Source: Allomyces macrogynus ATCC 38327
Taxonomy: Eukaryota > Blastocladiomycota > Blastocladiomycetes > Blastocladiales > Blastocladiaceae
Reading direction: 5' to 3'
Assembly: GCA_000151295.1 (NCBI GenBank)
Contig: GG745339.1
Location: 38,900-102,899 of the forward strand
Length of the DNA: 64,000 bases
A model generated the notes under the pieces. The model ran no database searches and was not told the DNA's origin. It worked only from the letters and a program-made list of their open reading frames with translations. Every line of letters begins with the position of its first letter. Within the stretch, counting starts at the first letter, position 1. This document shows, one piece after another, positions 1-11,053 of this stretch. Position numbers and translations under genes: made by a program.

Positions 1-1
1 G

Positions 2-457
2 TCGCAGGCTCCGTCCAGCGCGCGGCGGTCCATGACGCATCAAGTCGCACGCCGCGCCCGTGCCGCCGCGTCGCCTATGGCTGCCGTCCCCACCCCCACC
101 CCTACCGCGGCCCCGCCACGCACCTGGGCTGCGGGCACCGTCGTCCCATCAAGCATGTCCGCGTCGTCACCTCCACCACCCCCGCCGCCACCGCCTGCGG
201 CCCTAGCCGGACTCGTTTTCCGCCCGGGCCCATCGCTCCCGCCGCACCAGCCTCCGGGTTCATGGAATTCGGCGCCGCCGTCGTGGGCGCCGCAACCGCG
301 AAATGTCGCGTACGATTCGGGCGTGTCGACGCCGTCGGGGATCTGGTCGTCGTCGCGCGCGTCGTCGGTCGCGGCGGTAGTCGCCGGGGCGCATGCTGGG
401 GGTGCGGCCGCGGCGGCCGCAGGGGAGGGCGGGCATGCGGCTGCGGCTGCGCCGTGA
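2..457 (+). CDS. 3' end of a Pro/Ala-rich protein, partial at left edge
   Basis: The frame is open from the window edge to a TGA at 455-457, giving about 151 residues of what should be a C-terminus. It has a run of prolines near residues 55-65, then a tail of Ser, Trp, Ala and Gly. Codons end mostly in G or C, and the tail holds ordinary residue variety (NVAYDSGVSTPSGIW), which favours this strand over the overlapping minus-strand frames. No domain is recognised and the start lies outside the window. Overlapping antisense frames exist, as everywhere in this GC-rich DNA, so coding status is only probable. Confidence 0.4.
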   Translation, partial: SQAPSSARRSMTHQVARRARAAASPMAAVPTPTPTAAPPRTWAAGTVVPSSMSASSPPPPPPPPPAALAGLVFRPGPSLPPHQPPGSWNSAPPSWAPQPRNVAYDSGVSTPSGIWSSSRASSVAAVVAGAHAGGAAAAAAGEGGHAAAAAP

Positions 458-1129
458 TTGGTTGTATTGGGATGAGCTGATTGGACGCGACGGGGTTTTG
501 GGAATCCGCGCGTGAGGGGGGTGAGAGGAGACGATTGGGGAACGAATGAAGAACGAGGCACATGCGCACGAACGCGCGTGCCATCGTGTGAGTTGTGGAG
601 CTCTTCTCCCCGAGCTGGATCTGCGGCCAAGCAGCTTGATACGCGTTTTTTTCCGTTTTGTATTGAAGTGGGACGTGGGTGGGTGGGGATATTTGGTTGG
701 TCGTGACCGCGTGCATTTTTTTGTCGTCGTTGCGCAGAAACGACGGACACCGTCCAGGACGACGAGCAAGGGTGGGTGAGTGGAGGGAGACCTGCAATTT
801 GGCATTTTCCGTGTGTATATATCTATGTCGTCGAAGGGAATGCGCGCTCGGAGTCGTTGCTGTCACCAGTCTCCTTTTCTCGAGGATGGATGCATGGATG
901 CATGCATGAGATGGAGCTGGACAGGGCAATGTGGAAACGAATCAATTAAGGTCACATCAAAAAAGCACAGCTGTTTACCATTTCTACTTGATACAAGCTG
1001 CCGGCGGCAGGGCATGACGATGAAAACAAAAAAACGGCGACGATGGCACCAAAAGATGGGACTTGGAGGGGGCAGGCAAGAAAAATAACGCCAGGAGACT
1101 ACGACCAAACACAAAATCAACCACGGCAC
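458..1129. other. Intergenic, convergent gene ends
   Basis: This stretch lies between two genes that end toward each other. It is AT-richer than the flanks and has A-rich patches near 955-1090 that could serve polyadenylation of either gene. No gene is supported. Confidence 0.4.
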
Positions 1130-4100
1130 TTACTGCCGATACGCCGACTCGCCACGCGGTGGCGGCATGTACTGCCCGCCCATTTGCGGCACCGCGTACC
1201 CCGGTTGGGGCGACGGCTGCGGCGAGGCCGACGGCGAGTAACCATAGTACTGCTGTTGCTGCTGCGGTTGCGCGCCAGGCGGCATTAAGTGCTGCGGCTG
1301 TTGCTGCTGGTGTTGCTGCTGCGCGTACTGCTGCGCGTACTGCTGCTGCGAATACTGCTGTTGTTGCGGCGCCGGCTGTTGTTGCGGGTGCTGCTGCTGC
1401 GGGTGGGGCATGGGTGGCGGCGGCGACTGCTGGTGGTGCTGTTGCTGCGCGGCCTGTTGCTGCTGTTGCTGCCGGTGCGCAATCTGCTGGAGCAAGACAG
1501 CGGTCGCGCCGAGAATGAACACCTGGCACGATCGCCGCGACTTGTGCGAGGCGACGACAAGCCGGCCATTCTTGTCGCACAAAAACTGCAGCGGCGCGTT
1601 CGTGTGCTCAATCACCTGCAGCTTCTCGCCCGTGGCAATGTCGCAAATCTCGACCGAGTTCTCGCAAATCGCAATCACGTAGAGGCCCGGCACAACCAAG
1701 ATCTTGGACGGGTACTTTGTCCACCGGAAAGCCGGCGTGTTCGGGATCGGCTGCGCGCGCAAGTTGACGATAAACGTGACGAGCCCAAACGTGGCCAGGT
1801 ACCGCCGCTTGGCCGCGGGCACGATCCGCGCACCGTCCTGATAGGGCGACACGGCGGCCGCAATCTTGCGGTTGATCGACGTTTGCCGGCGCACGGTCAT
1901 GCGCATCGTCTGCAACACGGCCGCCTCGATCGGCAGCTGGTCGAACGTGCGCCACCGCTCGTTCGACTTGGCGGGCGCGCCATTGACGCCGCCCTGCGAC
2001 CGGAAATCGTTGGCGACATTGATTTCCGTGACTTGCGCGTCCTCAACATTGACAATGTTGGCCTCCGACGTGTAGGTGACGAGCACGTCACGCACGAAGT
2101 ACCCGTCGTGGAAGACCGACGTGAACTTGGGCGTTTCCGGCAGCCAAAACGCCTTGACTTTCATGAACCGCGAGTAGGGTTCCTTGGCCCACTCGAACAG
2201 CGTCAGTGCGTGGTCGACCGTCACGAGCATGAAAATCGACCCGGCCGTGCGCTCAATGTTCAAGTCGGTCGACCCCTTGGTGCCCGGGATCTTGATGAAA
2301 TCCGCCAACGGGTTGCTCGACCCGTCGACGCCCGCCGTGTAGGGGTTGGGCCCAAACAAACTCGCCGACTCAGGCGGTTCCGCGACCTCGCCATTGAACG
2401 CCATGCGAATCAGCTTGCGAATCGAGTTGAGCCGGTACTGGCGGACATGGTCGTTCTTGCCCGATCGCGCCACGAGTACGCCATAGTCTTCGAGCACGGC
2501 CATTTGTCGGAACCGCACGCCCTTGATACAAAACACAAAGTTTTGCTGCGCCTGCGCCGACGTCAAGTCGGCGACGAGCAGACCCTTTTCCGTGCCGAGC
2601 AGCAGGAACTGGCCAAAGAAGTCGGAGCAGAGAATCTCCTCGTCGAGAATATACGATTGCTTGGCCTCAATGATCGGCTTGCCGTGCACGTCCTGCGGCT
2701 GCTCGTTCACGTTCACCTGCACCGCCGAAATCGTCGCGTAACCGGCGGCCGCGGGACTCTGGCCAATATCCTGGCCGTCCGACTGCTGGACCGCGTACTT
2801 GGACGGATCGTCGTCGAAATCAATGTCGATACGCTGGCCGGCCTTTTTCTTGGCGCGCACCTGCTTGGCCTTTTGGACCAGGTCGGCGACGAGTTCCTTG
2901 CCGCGCAGGCCCTCGGCCTTGAGCAGGAACGGGTGCTGCAGCAGGTCATCGGCCGATGGCCGTTGCCGCGGGTCGCGCGTCAGGCAGTACTGGATAAACT
3001 CGTTGAGCAGCTTGGTGCGCTTCTTGGCGTTTTTCAGGCCGATCGGCTGGCTGCCTTGCAGGATGATCTTGAGCGCCGTGAACGGATGCTATGTCGTTGG
3101 TGATGTCGTTTAGAGCGTCAGTCGTCGGTCGAGCGAGAACATAGCACCTCCGCAAAGGCACGTGTCGGCACCGACATAGCAAAAGGGCTTGACACGCACA
3201 ATATCGGCCAGCGGCGGGCACTTGTCGGCGAGCTCAATGACCATGATGCCCATACTCCAAATGTCCGACTTGGTGTCGTACCAGTTGTTGCGATCGTTTT
3301 CGGAGCGGATGACCTGGAAGGGAAGTACGCCGATCGTGAGATTCGTGCACATCAAAGGGAGAATTTGACGAGCAGCACGACGCACCTCGGGCGCCATCCA
3401 AAACGGAGTGCCGATGAACGAGTTGGCGCGCACATTGGGCCCCTTGCATCGCGCCGAGACACCGAAATCAGCTACACGGCGAGGAGGTGGAGGAGGAGAC
3501 GCGTCAGTTTAGCGGGCAGGCACACGAACGAGCTGCAACAAGCAAACGTACCGAGCTTGACCTCGCCCGACTCGGTCAAGAGCAGGTTCCCGGCCTTGAT
3601 ATCGCGGTGGATGTGGTTGGTCTGGTGGAAATACGCGAGACCCTTGACCGACTCGGCAATGATGACGGAAATGGCCTCCTCGGTGAGCGGCTTGGGGATC
3701 ACTGTGAACAGTTCGAAGACAACGACGCGTTAGGGGCCCCGATTGCGCGTGCGTCGCGAAGAAGATTCAAGGGAACACGGACAGCTGTAGAGCGTGTCGA
3801 CGGAGCCGCCGCCGCAGTTCTCCATGGCAATCTGTGCGTGACGATGGAAGATCAGCATCACACAGTCCACCAACAAGCGCGCGTACGCGCTCTCGCTCAA
3901 TCAACGACACGACCAACGCACCCACAAGTAGAGCCCCTGCATGTAAGTCGTGTAAAGCCCGACAATGTTCGGATGGTGACACTCGCGCAAAATCTCGACT
4001 TCTTGCCACGTTTCCTTGAGCTCCGACTCCTTCAAGAACACGACTTTCACGGCGGCCATGATATTGCCAAGCGACCGGACGCGGCCGCGGTAGACATAGC

Positions 4101-4245
4101 CGTAGTTGCCCTTGCCGAGCGTTTCCAGGACTTCAACATCATTGTCGGGCGGGCCCAACTGCCGCAGCTCCGGAATCTTGTTGTAGATGGCCTGGAGCTT
4201 GGCCGGATTCACGGGCTGCTGCTGCTGCGGCTGCCCGTGCACCAT
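1130..4245 (-). CDS. MAP4K/GCK-type Ste20 kinase with CNH domain
   Basis: Ser/Thr kinase of the Ste20 germinal-centre-kinase group, expected to relay signals upstream of MAPK cascades. Six exons join in frame to 893 residues; introns are 3832-3921, 3702-3782, 3472-3551, 3314-3385 and 3089-3199. The kinase domain (about residues 38-290) has the glycine loop GKGNYGYVY, the VAIK-type lysine AAVKVV, HRDIKAGNLLL, ADFGVSA and the GT-PFWMAPEV activation-segment signature. Residues about 384-770 match a citron homology (CNH) domain, beginning near the ILCSDFFGQFLLLGTEKG segment, which binds small GTPases in relatives. A tail of about 115 residues is rich in Gln, Pro and Tyr, encoded by CTG/TTG-rich DNA at about 1240-1490. 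Kinase followed by CNH is the architecture of animal MAP4K and TNIK. No sequence evidence shows which cascade it serves. Confidence 0.93.
1240..1490 (-). repeat. Imperfect CAG/CAA repeats coding for poly-Gln
   Basis: Gln codons (CAG/CAA) dominate the last exon of the MAP4K gene on the minus strand, with Pro and Tyr interspersed. The tract is imperfect and could vary in length between strains. Confidence 0.75.
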
Positions 4246-5350
4246 GATGGACGGCGGCGCGCAATCGCGAGTGGTCGGGACGGGGCGGCAAGTGGCGAGG
4301 CGACGGACGCGCGGCGCGTTTTCTGGAGCGCGGCGCGAACAACGGCGGTCGTGCGGGTGCCGTCGGCCCTGTCGAGTTGCAGCAAGTCGCGCGGCGGCGC
4401 GGCGGCGAGGAGGACGTGGGGCACACGCTGCAGCTGGCTTGGTGATGGCGGTCGTTGGCGACGAGGCGACGGTGACGGCGACGGGCGAGTTCCTTGGTCG
4501 CGCCGACCGTCGCGAAGATGAAGACTGAAGAGGTGGCCCAGGCAGACAAACGCGCACCACAGATGGAGCAAGAGGCGTTCTCGAGTCGACTGGCTCCAGC
4601 GTGGCTTTGCCTGGCAGAACACGTCTTCCGCAGCACGATGTCTGCCAAACGGCAACGCTTCACTGGACGCCGCGTGACAACGGCGCAGCGATCACTCCGC
4701 CATCAACGCATCCACCATCTCATTTAATGATGAAACTGCCGACGCAACGATGATGAGGCCGCTGGCGATGTGGGGCCGCTCACAGACACGTTCCGAATCG
4801 CGAGGCCGGGCCCAAGACAAGGCATGGAACACATTTCTTGGCTGATGTGGCAAGAGCGAGCAGTCGGTCGGGTGGAATGCGCTATCATTGCTCTTGCGAA
4901 TCGAGCGGGTTCAGTTTCATCCATTCAAATACCCTTGTCCGATTTGCCGAGCATGGAAAAAGGCTGGCTGTGGCAGCTTGTCACTCACGCGCGACGCGAC
5001 GCATTCTCCTCTCGCGCACGTCCTGGCATCACAACAGCGCTTAGTCGGAGAGATACCGACTTGTGGTAAGTGCGTCACGGTGATTGTGGTTGGTTGGTGC
5101 AGCGGAGAACACCGTCGGCATTGCATGCTTTCGCTCCTGATCACAATCGGCTATCTTGTAGTCTGCATCCGCAAATTGCGGGCCAAGCGAGGCCGACCTC
5201 GACAAGAGAAGGTCAAAATAGGCGCGCAACAGAAATCTATGATATGCTGCAACACTTCTAAAACACGTCTCCTTTTTGGACCGCCGATCTACGCGGCAGC
5301 CGAAATCAAAACACAAAAAATCAAACCGAAAAATGCACGTAACGCATCGT
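4246..5350. other. Intergenic, MAP4K upstream region and pectin lyase 3' flank
   Basis: About 1.1 kb between two minus-strand genes. The part next to 4246 should hold the MAP4K promoter and 5' UTR. Only short overlapping frames without domain features were seen, and no RNA gene was recognised. Confidence 0.4.
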
Positions 5351-6825
5351 TTAGATCTTGCCGACGCCCGCGTTCTTGAGCACGTACGCCTTGACCTGCT
5401 CAATCGGGATCGCGGCGGGGGACACGTAGTCGACGGGCAGGACCGCGTTCACGGCACCGACCGACGCCGTAGAACTCGCGCCTGTGTCAATGGGACGCGG
5501 CGAGCCGTCGAGCTTGTTCACGACGAGGTTGCGGCGGAGCGGCGCGGCCTTGGCCGTCACACCCACCGTGTTGGCCATCGGCACGACCAGCGACCCGGCG
5601 AGCGTCTCGGGCGTGTGCGGGTAGGCGACGGTCTCAAATACGTTGCCCTCAACGAGGATCTTGGCGCCGTCGTGCACGTCGAACGCGTGTCCCGACAGCG
5701 ACTGCCAGAAGTTGCCAATCGCGTGCATCTGCACCTTGGGGAAGTTCTTGCCGTCTGAGCCGGCAACCTTCGGGGAACGGCCACTGGTATGGTGGATTTG
5801 GTTGTAGGCGAGCGTGATTTTGTCGTTGGAGCCGAGGAAAAGCATCGTCCCTTCAGGCGGTGGGATGGAGGAGAGGTCAGAAGAGCACAGAGCGGTCAAG
5901 TGGGCACAGGGAGTGGTTACACCACGAGACAGTTGGGTGGAGAAGATGCGCATCACTCTCATAATCAAGAAAATAAAGTAGGATTTGTGGGAGAGTGAAA
6001 GAACATGACGTACAGTAGTGGCGACCGTCGCAGCTCGCACTCCACTGCGTCAGGCCGTTCAGCTCGTTGTTACTGATCGTGACACGGCCCGCGGGCGAGT
6101 AGCCCGTGACGATGAACTGACGACCAATCATCGAGATCTTGTTGTGGTCGAACCAAATCTGGTCGCCCTGCGCAATCGTGAACGCGTCGCCGCCCCAAAT
6201 GTACTGCGGGTTCAAGTCGTAGATGTGGATGTTCTGCACAATCACATTGCTGCCCGTGACGCGCAGTCCCTTGCCGCGAATCGCGGCGTTGGCGCCCTGG
6301 CCAATGATCGTCTTGCTGCCTGTCACTTGCAGCGCCGTTAGGGCCGCCGGGTCGTACGTGACGTTGACGCGCGGGTACTTAGACGAGCACCAGTGGAACG
6401 GCGGGTCGATAGCGTCTTGGCCGCCCTTGTTCGGGCACTTGTTCGAGTCCGGGCGGCATCCGTTAGCCGTGACCTTGGCGCCATTGAAGCCTTACAAGCA
6501 AACCATGTCCGATTGATCAGTCGTGATTGGCCACACCGTTCGCCTCGACCTTGTGCTGATAATACGAACCGCGGAAATCAAACTCCTTGGTGAGGACAAT
6601 CACGCGCGGCTGTGAGTCCTTGAGGAGCTTGGCAAGCTCGTCGCGCGTCTGCGGGTAACTGGGCGCGACGTTGCCGCCGCCAATCGTGCCGGCCGCAAAA
6701 CCGGTCGGCTTGCCCTTGACGAGCGGGCTCAGCGACCCAGCCAGAACGACCGTCGACGACGCGGCGAGCACGACAACGAGGAACAGGACGGTGGTGCGGA
6801 ACGATGGCATGGCGCGGGGCGACAT
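5351..6825 (-). CDS. Secreted pectin lyase, polysaccharide lyase family 1
   Basis: Extracellular lyase that cleaves methyl-esterified pectin by beta-elimination. Three exons (introns 6491-6536 and 5851-6013) give 421 residues. A signal peptide is clear (VLFLVVVLAASSTVVLAG, about residues 12-29); translation may begin at the ATG at 6825 or at 6810. Fungal pectin lyase landmarks follow in order: GFAAGTIGGG, RVIVLTKEFDFRG, IRGKGLRV, NVIVQNIHIYDLNP, WGGDAFTI, IWFDHNKISMIGRQ, SASCDGRHYW and HHTSGRSPKV. They fit the right-handed beta-helix, and pectin lyase rather than pectate lyase. The first intron is only 46 nt. A pectinase implies contact with plant debris or living plant tissue, which is inference. 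Confidence 0.93.
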
Positions 6826-7792
6826 GGTTAAGTCTTGGAGCGATGCTGGTAAGGCAGCTGGCGAGCACGACCGGCGGGGCGACGGCCCATTTTATAGGAC
6901 CGAAGGACGCGGCGGAGCGCACGAGATTCGAATTCGGTCGCGCGCGTGCCGGCCGTGCTGATTCTCGGGCCGAACGGAGCACGGATGGCGCGACCGAATC
7001 CTTGGCGGCGCGACGTGTCCCACAGCCGTCGTGCATTGGCGGCGTCGTGGGAGCGCGTGCACCGGCCTTGGACAAGGGGTTTTTTTTGGTTCATGGATGG
7101 TTTGACGGAGTTGCAACGGTGGCTCGCCACCGCTTGAACGTTGTCCCGACGCACATCGTCGTCACAACTTTTGATTCATGAAATGGAGCAACGCGCGGGC
7201 GCCAGGGCGAGCGCAGGAGGCGATGCCAGAATCCCCTTTGGCCTCGGTTTCGCAAAATTCTTGATGCCCGTCCATGGTTCGAATGGCTCAAGAACAGCCC
7301 TTCCTTTTTGCGCGCAAGCGAAAGACGAAACGTGGGCGCGAGCATCGATACCCTGTCGGATCAGAATGGCCGTGTGGTTGTCTTTTCTTGGTTGCTGCTC
7401 GGCTGCATTTTGAGCGCACGAGATTCGAGACTGAGAAGTCATTCTTTGCAACAACAGTGTATTGAGTGTGACAGTCACACGACATGCTCTTTTCCTTGCC
7501 GACAATCGTGGCGAAAGCGCGGACGTGAGTGCGAGCGAGAGCGCGCGAAAGTGTCTGTAATGCGGCCCTGATCAGATGTCGATGGGAGCAGCAGCAGAGC
7601 GAGCGGAGAGCCGACCTTTGCCAGCGCTCGCTGGTCACATTCTGACCCACTTCAGTTGATGCATTTCTGAACGAAAGCGACATGGACCAAAGAGTGAAAA
7701 TGACTGAGAGAACACTCTCATGTATATTGCTCTGGCAGGCAAGCAAGCAAGCGCGCACATGCGTGCAACGCTCCGATTCAAACAGAACCGGC
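6826..7792. other. Intergenic, pectin lyase upstream region and RPS0 3' flank
   Basis: Nearly 1 kb between minus-strand genes. The pectin lyase promoter should lie just above 6826. Several short frames overlap here but none has domain features or a convincing start. Confidence 0.4.
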
Positions 7793-8614
7793 TTACTGAG
7801 CCCACGAGTCGGCAGCGGCCGTCTCGTCAGCGGCGCCCTCGGCCGTCCACGAGTCAACGGGGTTCTCGGCCCACTCGGCCTCCGGGTTGGCCTCAGCACC
7901 GTCAACGGCCGTGAAGACCGGACCAGCAGCGGCCTTCTCAGCGGCAGCCTTCTCAGCAGCGGCCTTCTCGGCCGCCTCCTTCTCGGCCTCCTCGGCGTCA
8001 CGGAAGAAGAACATGTCGGCCATGACCTCCCACGGCTGCGAGCGCGGGATCGCGCCACGGAGACGCAGGACCTCGCGAGCGAGCAGGTACCACATGAACC
8101 CGACCGAGTGCTTACCCTTGGTGTTGCAGGGGATGGCCACGTCGACGTTCGACAGACCGGCGTCGGTGTCGCAGAGCGCGATCACAGGGATGTTGACGTA
8201 CGACGCCTCCTTGATGGCCTGGGCATCAGTGCGCGGGTCCGTGACGACAATGAGACGGGGCTCCTTGTAGTTGCGCGTGATGTAGTTGGTGAAGTTACCG
8301 GGCGTGAAACGGCCGGCAATCGCCTGCGCGCCCGTGTACTTGGCGTACTTGAGCACGGCACGCTGACCGTAGGGGCGGCCCGAGATGACGACAACGTCGG
8401 CGGGGTTCTCGATCGCGGCAATGATACGCGCAGCGAGGACGAGCTTCTCCCACGTCTTGTTGAAGTTGATGATGTGCACACCGTCGGCGCGACGCTTCCA
8501 GACGTAACTCGCCATCTGCGAGTTGACGTTCTTGGCGCCAATGTGCGTCTGCGCCGCGAGCAGGTGCGCAGCGTCCTGGGCGGTGAGCTGGAGGGCAGCC
8601 GGAACGTTCGACAT
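7793..8614 (-). CDS. RPS0: 40S ribosomal protein S0 (uS2, RPSA)
   Basis: Structural protein of the small ribosomal subunit, needed for late 20S pre-rRNA processing. It is a single exon of 273 residues. The uS2 fold is plain throughout: early THIGAKN, then [48 protein letters not shown] and [17 protein letters not shown], and [20 protein letters not shown] with [17 protein letters not shown]. The tail after residue 205 is an [15 protein letters not shown] helix followed by an acidic, Trp-containing end, as in fungal and animal RPSA. Codons are strongly biased to C/G endings, fitting high expression. The ATG at 8614 fits the family N-terminus, and an intron confined to the 5' UTR cannot be excluded. 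Confidence 0.97.
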   Translation of the reverse strand: MSNVPAALQLTAQDAAHLLAAQTHIGAKNVNSQMASYVWKRRADGVHIINFNKTWEKLVLAARIIAAIENPADVVVISGRPYGQRAVLKYAKYTGAQAIAGRFTPGNFTNYITRNYKEPRLIVVTDPRTDAQAIKEASYVNIPVIALCDTDAGLSNVDVAIPCNTKGKHSVGFMWYLLAREVLRLRGAIPRSQPWEVMADMFFFRDAEEAEKEAAEKAAAEKAAAEKAAAGPVFTAVDGAEANPEAEWAENPVDSWTAEGAADETAAADSWAQ

Positions 8615-10048
8615 GGTGACTAGAGCAAACGGGCGTCGAGGACAGCGTCAGAAACGCCGGATTTGCGAACAGGAGCGACCCATCAAGTCGAATTTTCCAG
8701 CTCAACGGCAGCCCGACCACCCAAACCACCAAAACGGTCGGAACACCACCTCCGCCGACTTAACGGACGAACAACGTCGTCGGACCCGCCACCATGGCCG
8801 CCATAACTCACCGATAGCGCCGACTTCTCTCCGACGCCGTCATGACGGTCATTGCGAGTGCAACTTGCGACAAGTCGCCAGCCAGCTCGGTGAGTTATTG
8901 CGGGAATAGCCGTTCGATGGGCAGACGGCTCAAAATGGATGGACCGGCGTGGCCACGTCCACCGCTCCCACTCAAACTGCCATCACGAAGACGAAACAGC
9001 TCTAGTGAGTCGTCAAATTGACGTTGGTGGCGTTTCCACCAAGATTGGCGGGCGCTACGACGGTCTAGGACCGGAGCGGGGTGGGTCGCGGATCGAGGTG
9101 CCGTGGTCGGGCGTTACGACGGCATTCGTTGCGGCCCAACAGCGGGCTCGGCGGTGCTGGAGCGATTCTCGAGCGCGGTGATCGACATGGCGGTAGTGGT
9201 TGCGCTCGCTGGCCGGAAACTCGTGCAGGGTGCCGTAGTTACCGATGCTAGTGCCCGAATGAAAGAGAAAGACCACTCTAGCACGACGACATGGCGAAAG
9301 TGCGGTGCGGAGGTGTCACGTGTGGCTTGATTCTGATTGCCTGTTTGATGGCCATGGCCAACGCTGGCAAAGCGCGTGCCGAGCCAGAAGCATGTCGCGC
9401 GACGGCAGACTTCCCACATGTCAAAACGCACTCGCCGGCGAGAGACACCGGCCAGGGCCCGACGCGACGCTCACATACTGAGCAGTGCGCGCGCACCAGC
9501 AAGCAGCCCCGCCCGCTCGGAAAACGCATGAATGAATATCCTCTTTTCGACATGCTCTCATCCACCGTAACCGACAGAGCATCAGCGCCCACTCCATGTT
9601 CGGATCTGTCCGCCACCATAATCGTGTTTCGGCACGGTGGTCAGGAACCCGTGCGCGTCCATGCGCTGCATGTTTGCTGGATCTGGTCGCGATCTGCCCG
9701 TCCGTCGCTATGATCGCGCCTTGGCAGGGCGAGGCAGGAAACACGCGCGGGTGGAGCGCGTCAGGCATTCGTGCGCGCCCATGTTGGCCGCACGGGTCCG
9801 TCGTCGTCAAAATCGCACGACCTGGACATCCTCTGGACAAAGCTGCCCCGATCACGAACGCGACACTCGCACCCTATACCCGCTCCTTGCTCACGGATCC
9901 CTTCAAAAGCGCATCGCCGCGCGAGCCCGTCTCACCTTCCCCATCGAACTCCTCGAGCGCGATCGTCTTCTGCAACGACCGCGTCAACCCCATCCAAGTC
10001 TCCAAGTCTCCAAGACCAAAACCAAAGCCAAAACTAAGCATCAAGACC
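8615..10048. other. Divergent intergenic region between RPS0 and the SMP gene
   Basis: About 1.4 kb separates two genes that point away from each other, so it should contain both promoters. A frame at 9291-9713 starts with a hydrophobic stretch, but the rest is unstructured and overlaps equally long antisense frames; I do not call it a gene. CA-rich sequence at 9990-10048 is probably the SMP 5' UTR. Confidence 0.4.
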
Positions 10049-10366
10049 ATGGGCAAGGGTGGTTCCGGTGGCAAGTCGAGCGGTGGCAGCGGGCATCACG
10101 GCGGCGGCGGTGGGGGGGGGGGGGGGCAAGTCGGGCGGCGGGACGCCTATGACCTCGTCGGACGCGTCGCGTATCCAGCCGTCGCAGGCGCACAGCAGCG
10201 GGGACATGTCGTCGTCCGGGTTCGCAGCACGCGCGCAGAGTTCGGCCGCGCACAACGTCAACGCCAGCAAGTTCGTAGGTTGCGTAGGGCAAAAGCGACC
10301 ACGTCATTCACCCCCAAATCCCTGAGAAACTCACAACCAACAAGCAACACCCAGATTAACGGATAG
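10049..10366 (+). CDS. Small SMP-domain (LEA-like) protein, frame broken at a G15 run
   Basis: The ATG at 10049 opens a Gly/Ser/Lys-rich N-terminus (MGKGGSGGKSSGGSGHH). A run of 15 G at 10112-10126 then throws the frame off. With one G fewer, the frame continues into TPMTSSDASRIQPSQAH and GFAARAQSSAAHN, a clear seed-maturation-protein (SMP) domain, the small LEA-related module linked to desiccation or stress tolerance. A GT-AG intron at 10275-10354 leads to a four-codon last exon (Ile-Asn-Gly-stop). The intended product is about 78 residues, a usual size for fungal SMP proteins. The break could be a homopolymer miscount or a real frameshift; as written, the ATG frame enters unrelated sequence after the G run. 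Confidence 0.7.
   Translation: MGKGGSGGKSSGGSGHHGGGGGGGGGQVGRRDAYDLVGRVAYPAVAGAQQRGHVVVRVRSTRAEFGRAQRQRQQVRRLRRAKATTSFTPKSLRNSQPTSNTQING
10112..10126. repeat. G15 homopolymer inside the SMP gene
   Basis: Fifteen consecutive G follow GGC-GGC-GGC-GGT codons. Fourteen would keep the SMP domain in frame with its ATG. Confidence 0.9.
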
Positions 10367-11053
10367 CTGGGATTGAGAGAAATCGATTGCAATAATTTGC
10401 GTCCAAAATGATGGCATTTGGCAAGGGCCGCGGGTTTTGTGCGCCCGGAGCTCCTGCCGCTGCCCAAGCCCAATGACCTCCAGAACGCCGCAGAAACATG
10501 TCGAACTGAAAGCCAGCGAAATGATTAACTTGAGCCATTTTTCGGCTTGTTCCTGCGACTTTGAAGGGGTGTTGGTCGTAAACCACCAGCACAAAAGCGC
10601 TGAAAATTCAATCTTGGATTCATTTCCCCAACTGCTTCTCGCTTCCTGGGTTTCTGTTTTGCTATGAGTGTTGAGGATTTCGCTGGGGTGGTTCAAATGC
10701 TTTTGCCATTCGAATACGCAACCGACGGTAAGGGGTGCGTCCAAGTCAAGGTGTGTGTGATCCGGTTGAGTCGGCGCGCGCGCACGCACGATACGAGCGA
10801 GCAGGGCCGAGGTGCGGCCCGCGAGGTGGTGGAGAAGGTGCAGCAAAAGCAGGAACCGCTGCGGGATGGGGTGTTGTCTTGAATCGAGTCTTCTTTGTGT
10901 GACGATCCGTTGGCAGTGAGCAACGGTAAGGGAGTGAGCATCAAAATTGCATTCATTGCGACCTCGACCCCGGCACGACCAGGAAGAACAAGAACGGGCA
11001 CCCAAAACGAAATGAAAACACAGAACCAAATCACAAATCTCGGCGCACCTCGC
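10367..11053. other. Intergenic, convergent ends of the SMP and AAMP/SQT1 genes
   Basis: About 690 bp holding the 3' flanks of two converging genes. Composition is mixed and A/T-rich near 10370-10680. No gene or RNA is supported. Confidence 0.4.

Noticed and set aside
1289..3103. A 604-codon plus-strand open frame
   Set aside because: It is antisense to the CNH part of the MAP4K gene; its Arg/Leu-rich content is what GC-rich DNA gives on the opposite strand.
9291..9713. Possible secreted protein with a hydrophobic N-terminus
   Set aside because: Only the first 35 residues look protein-like; the remainder is random in character and equally long antisense frames overlap it.
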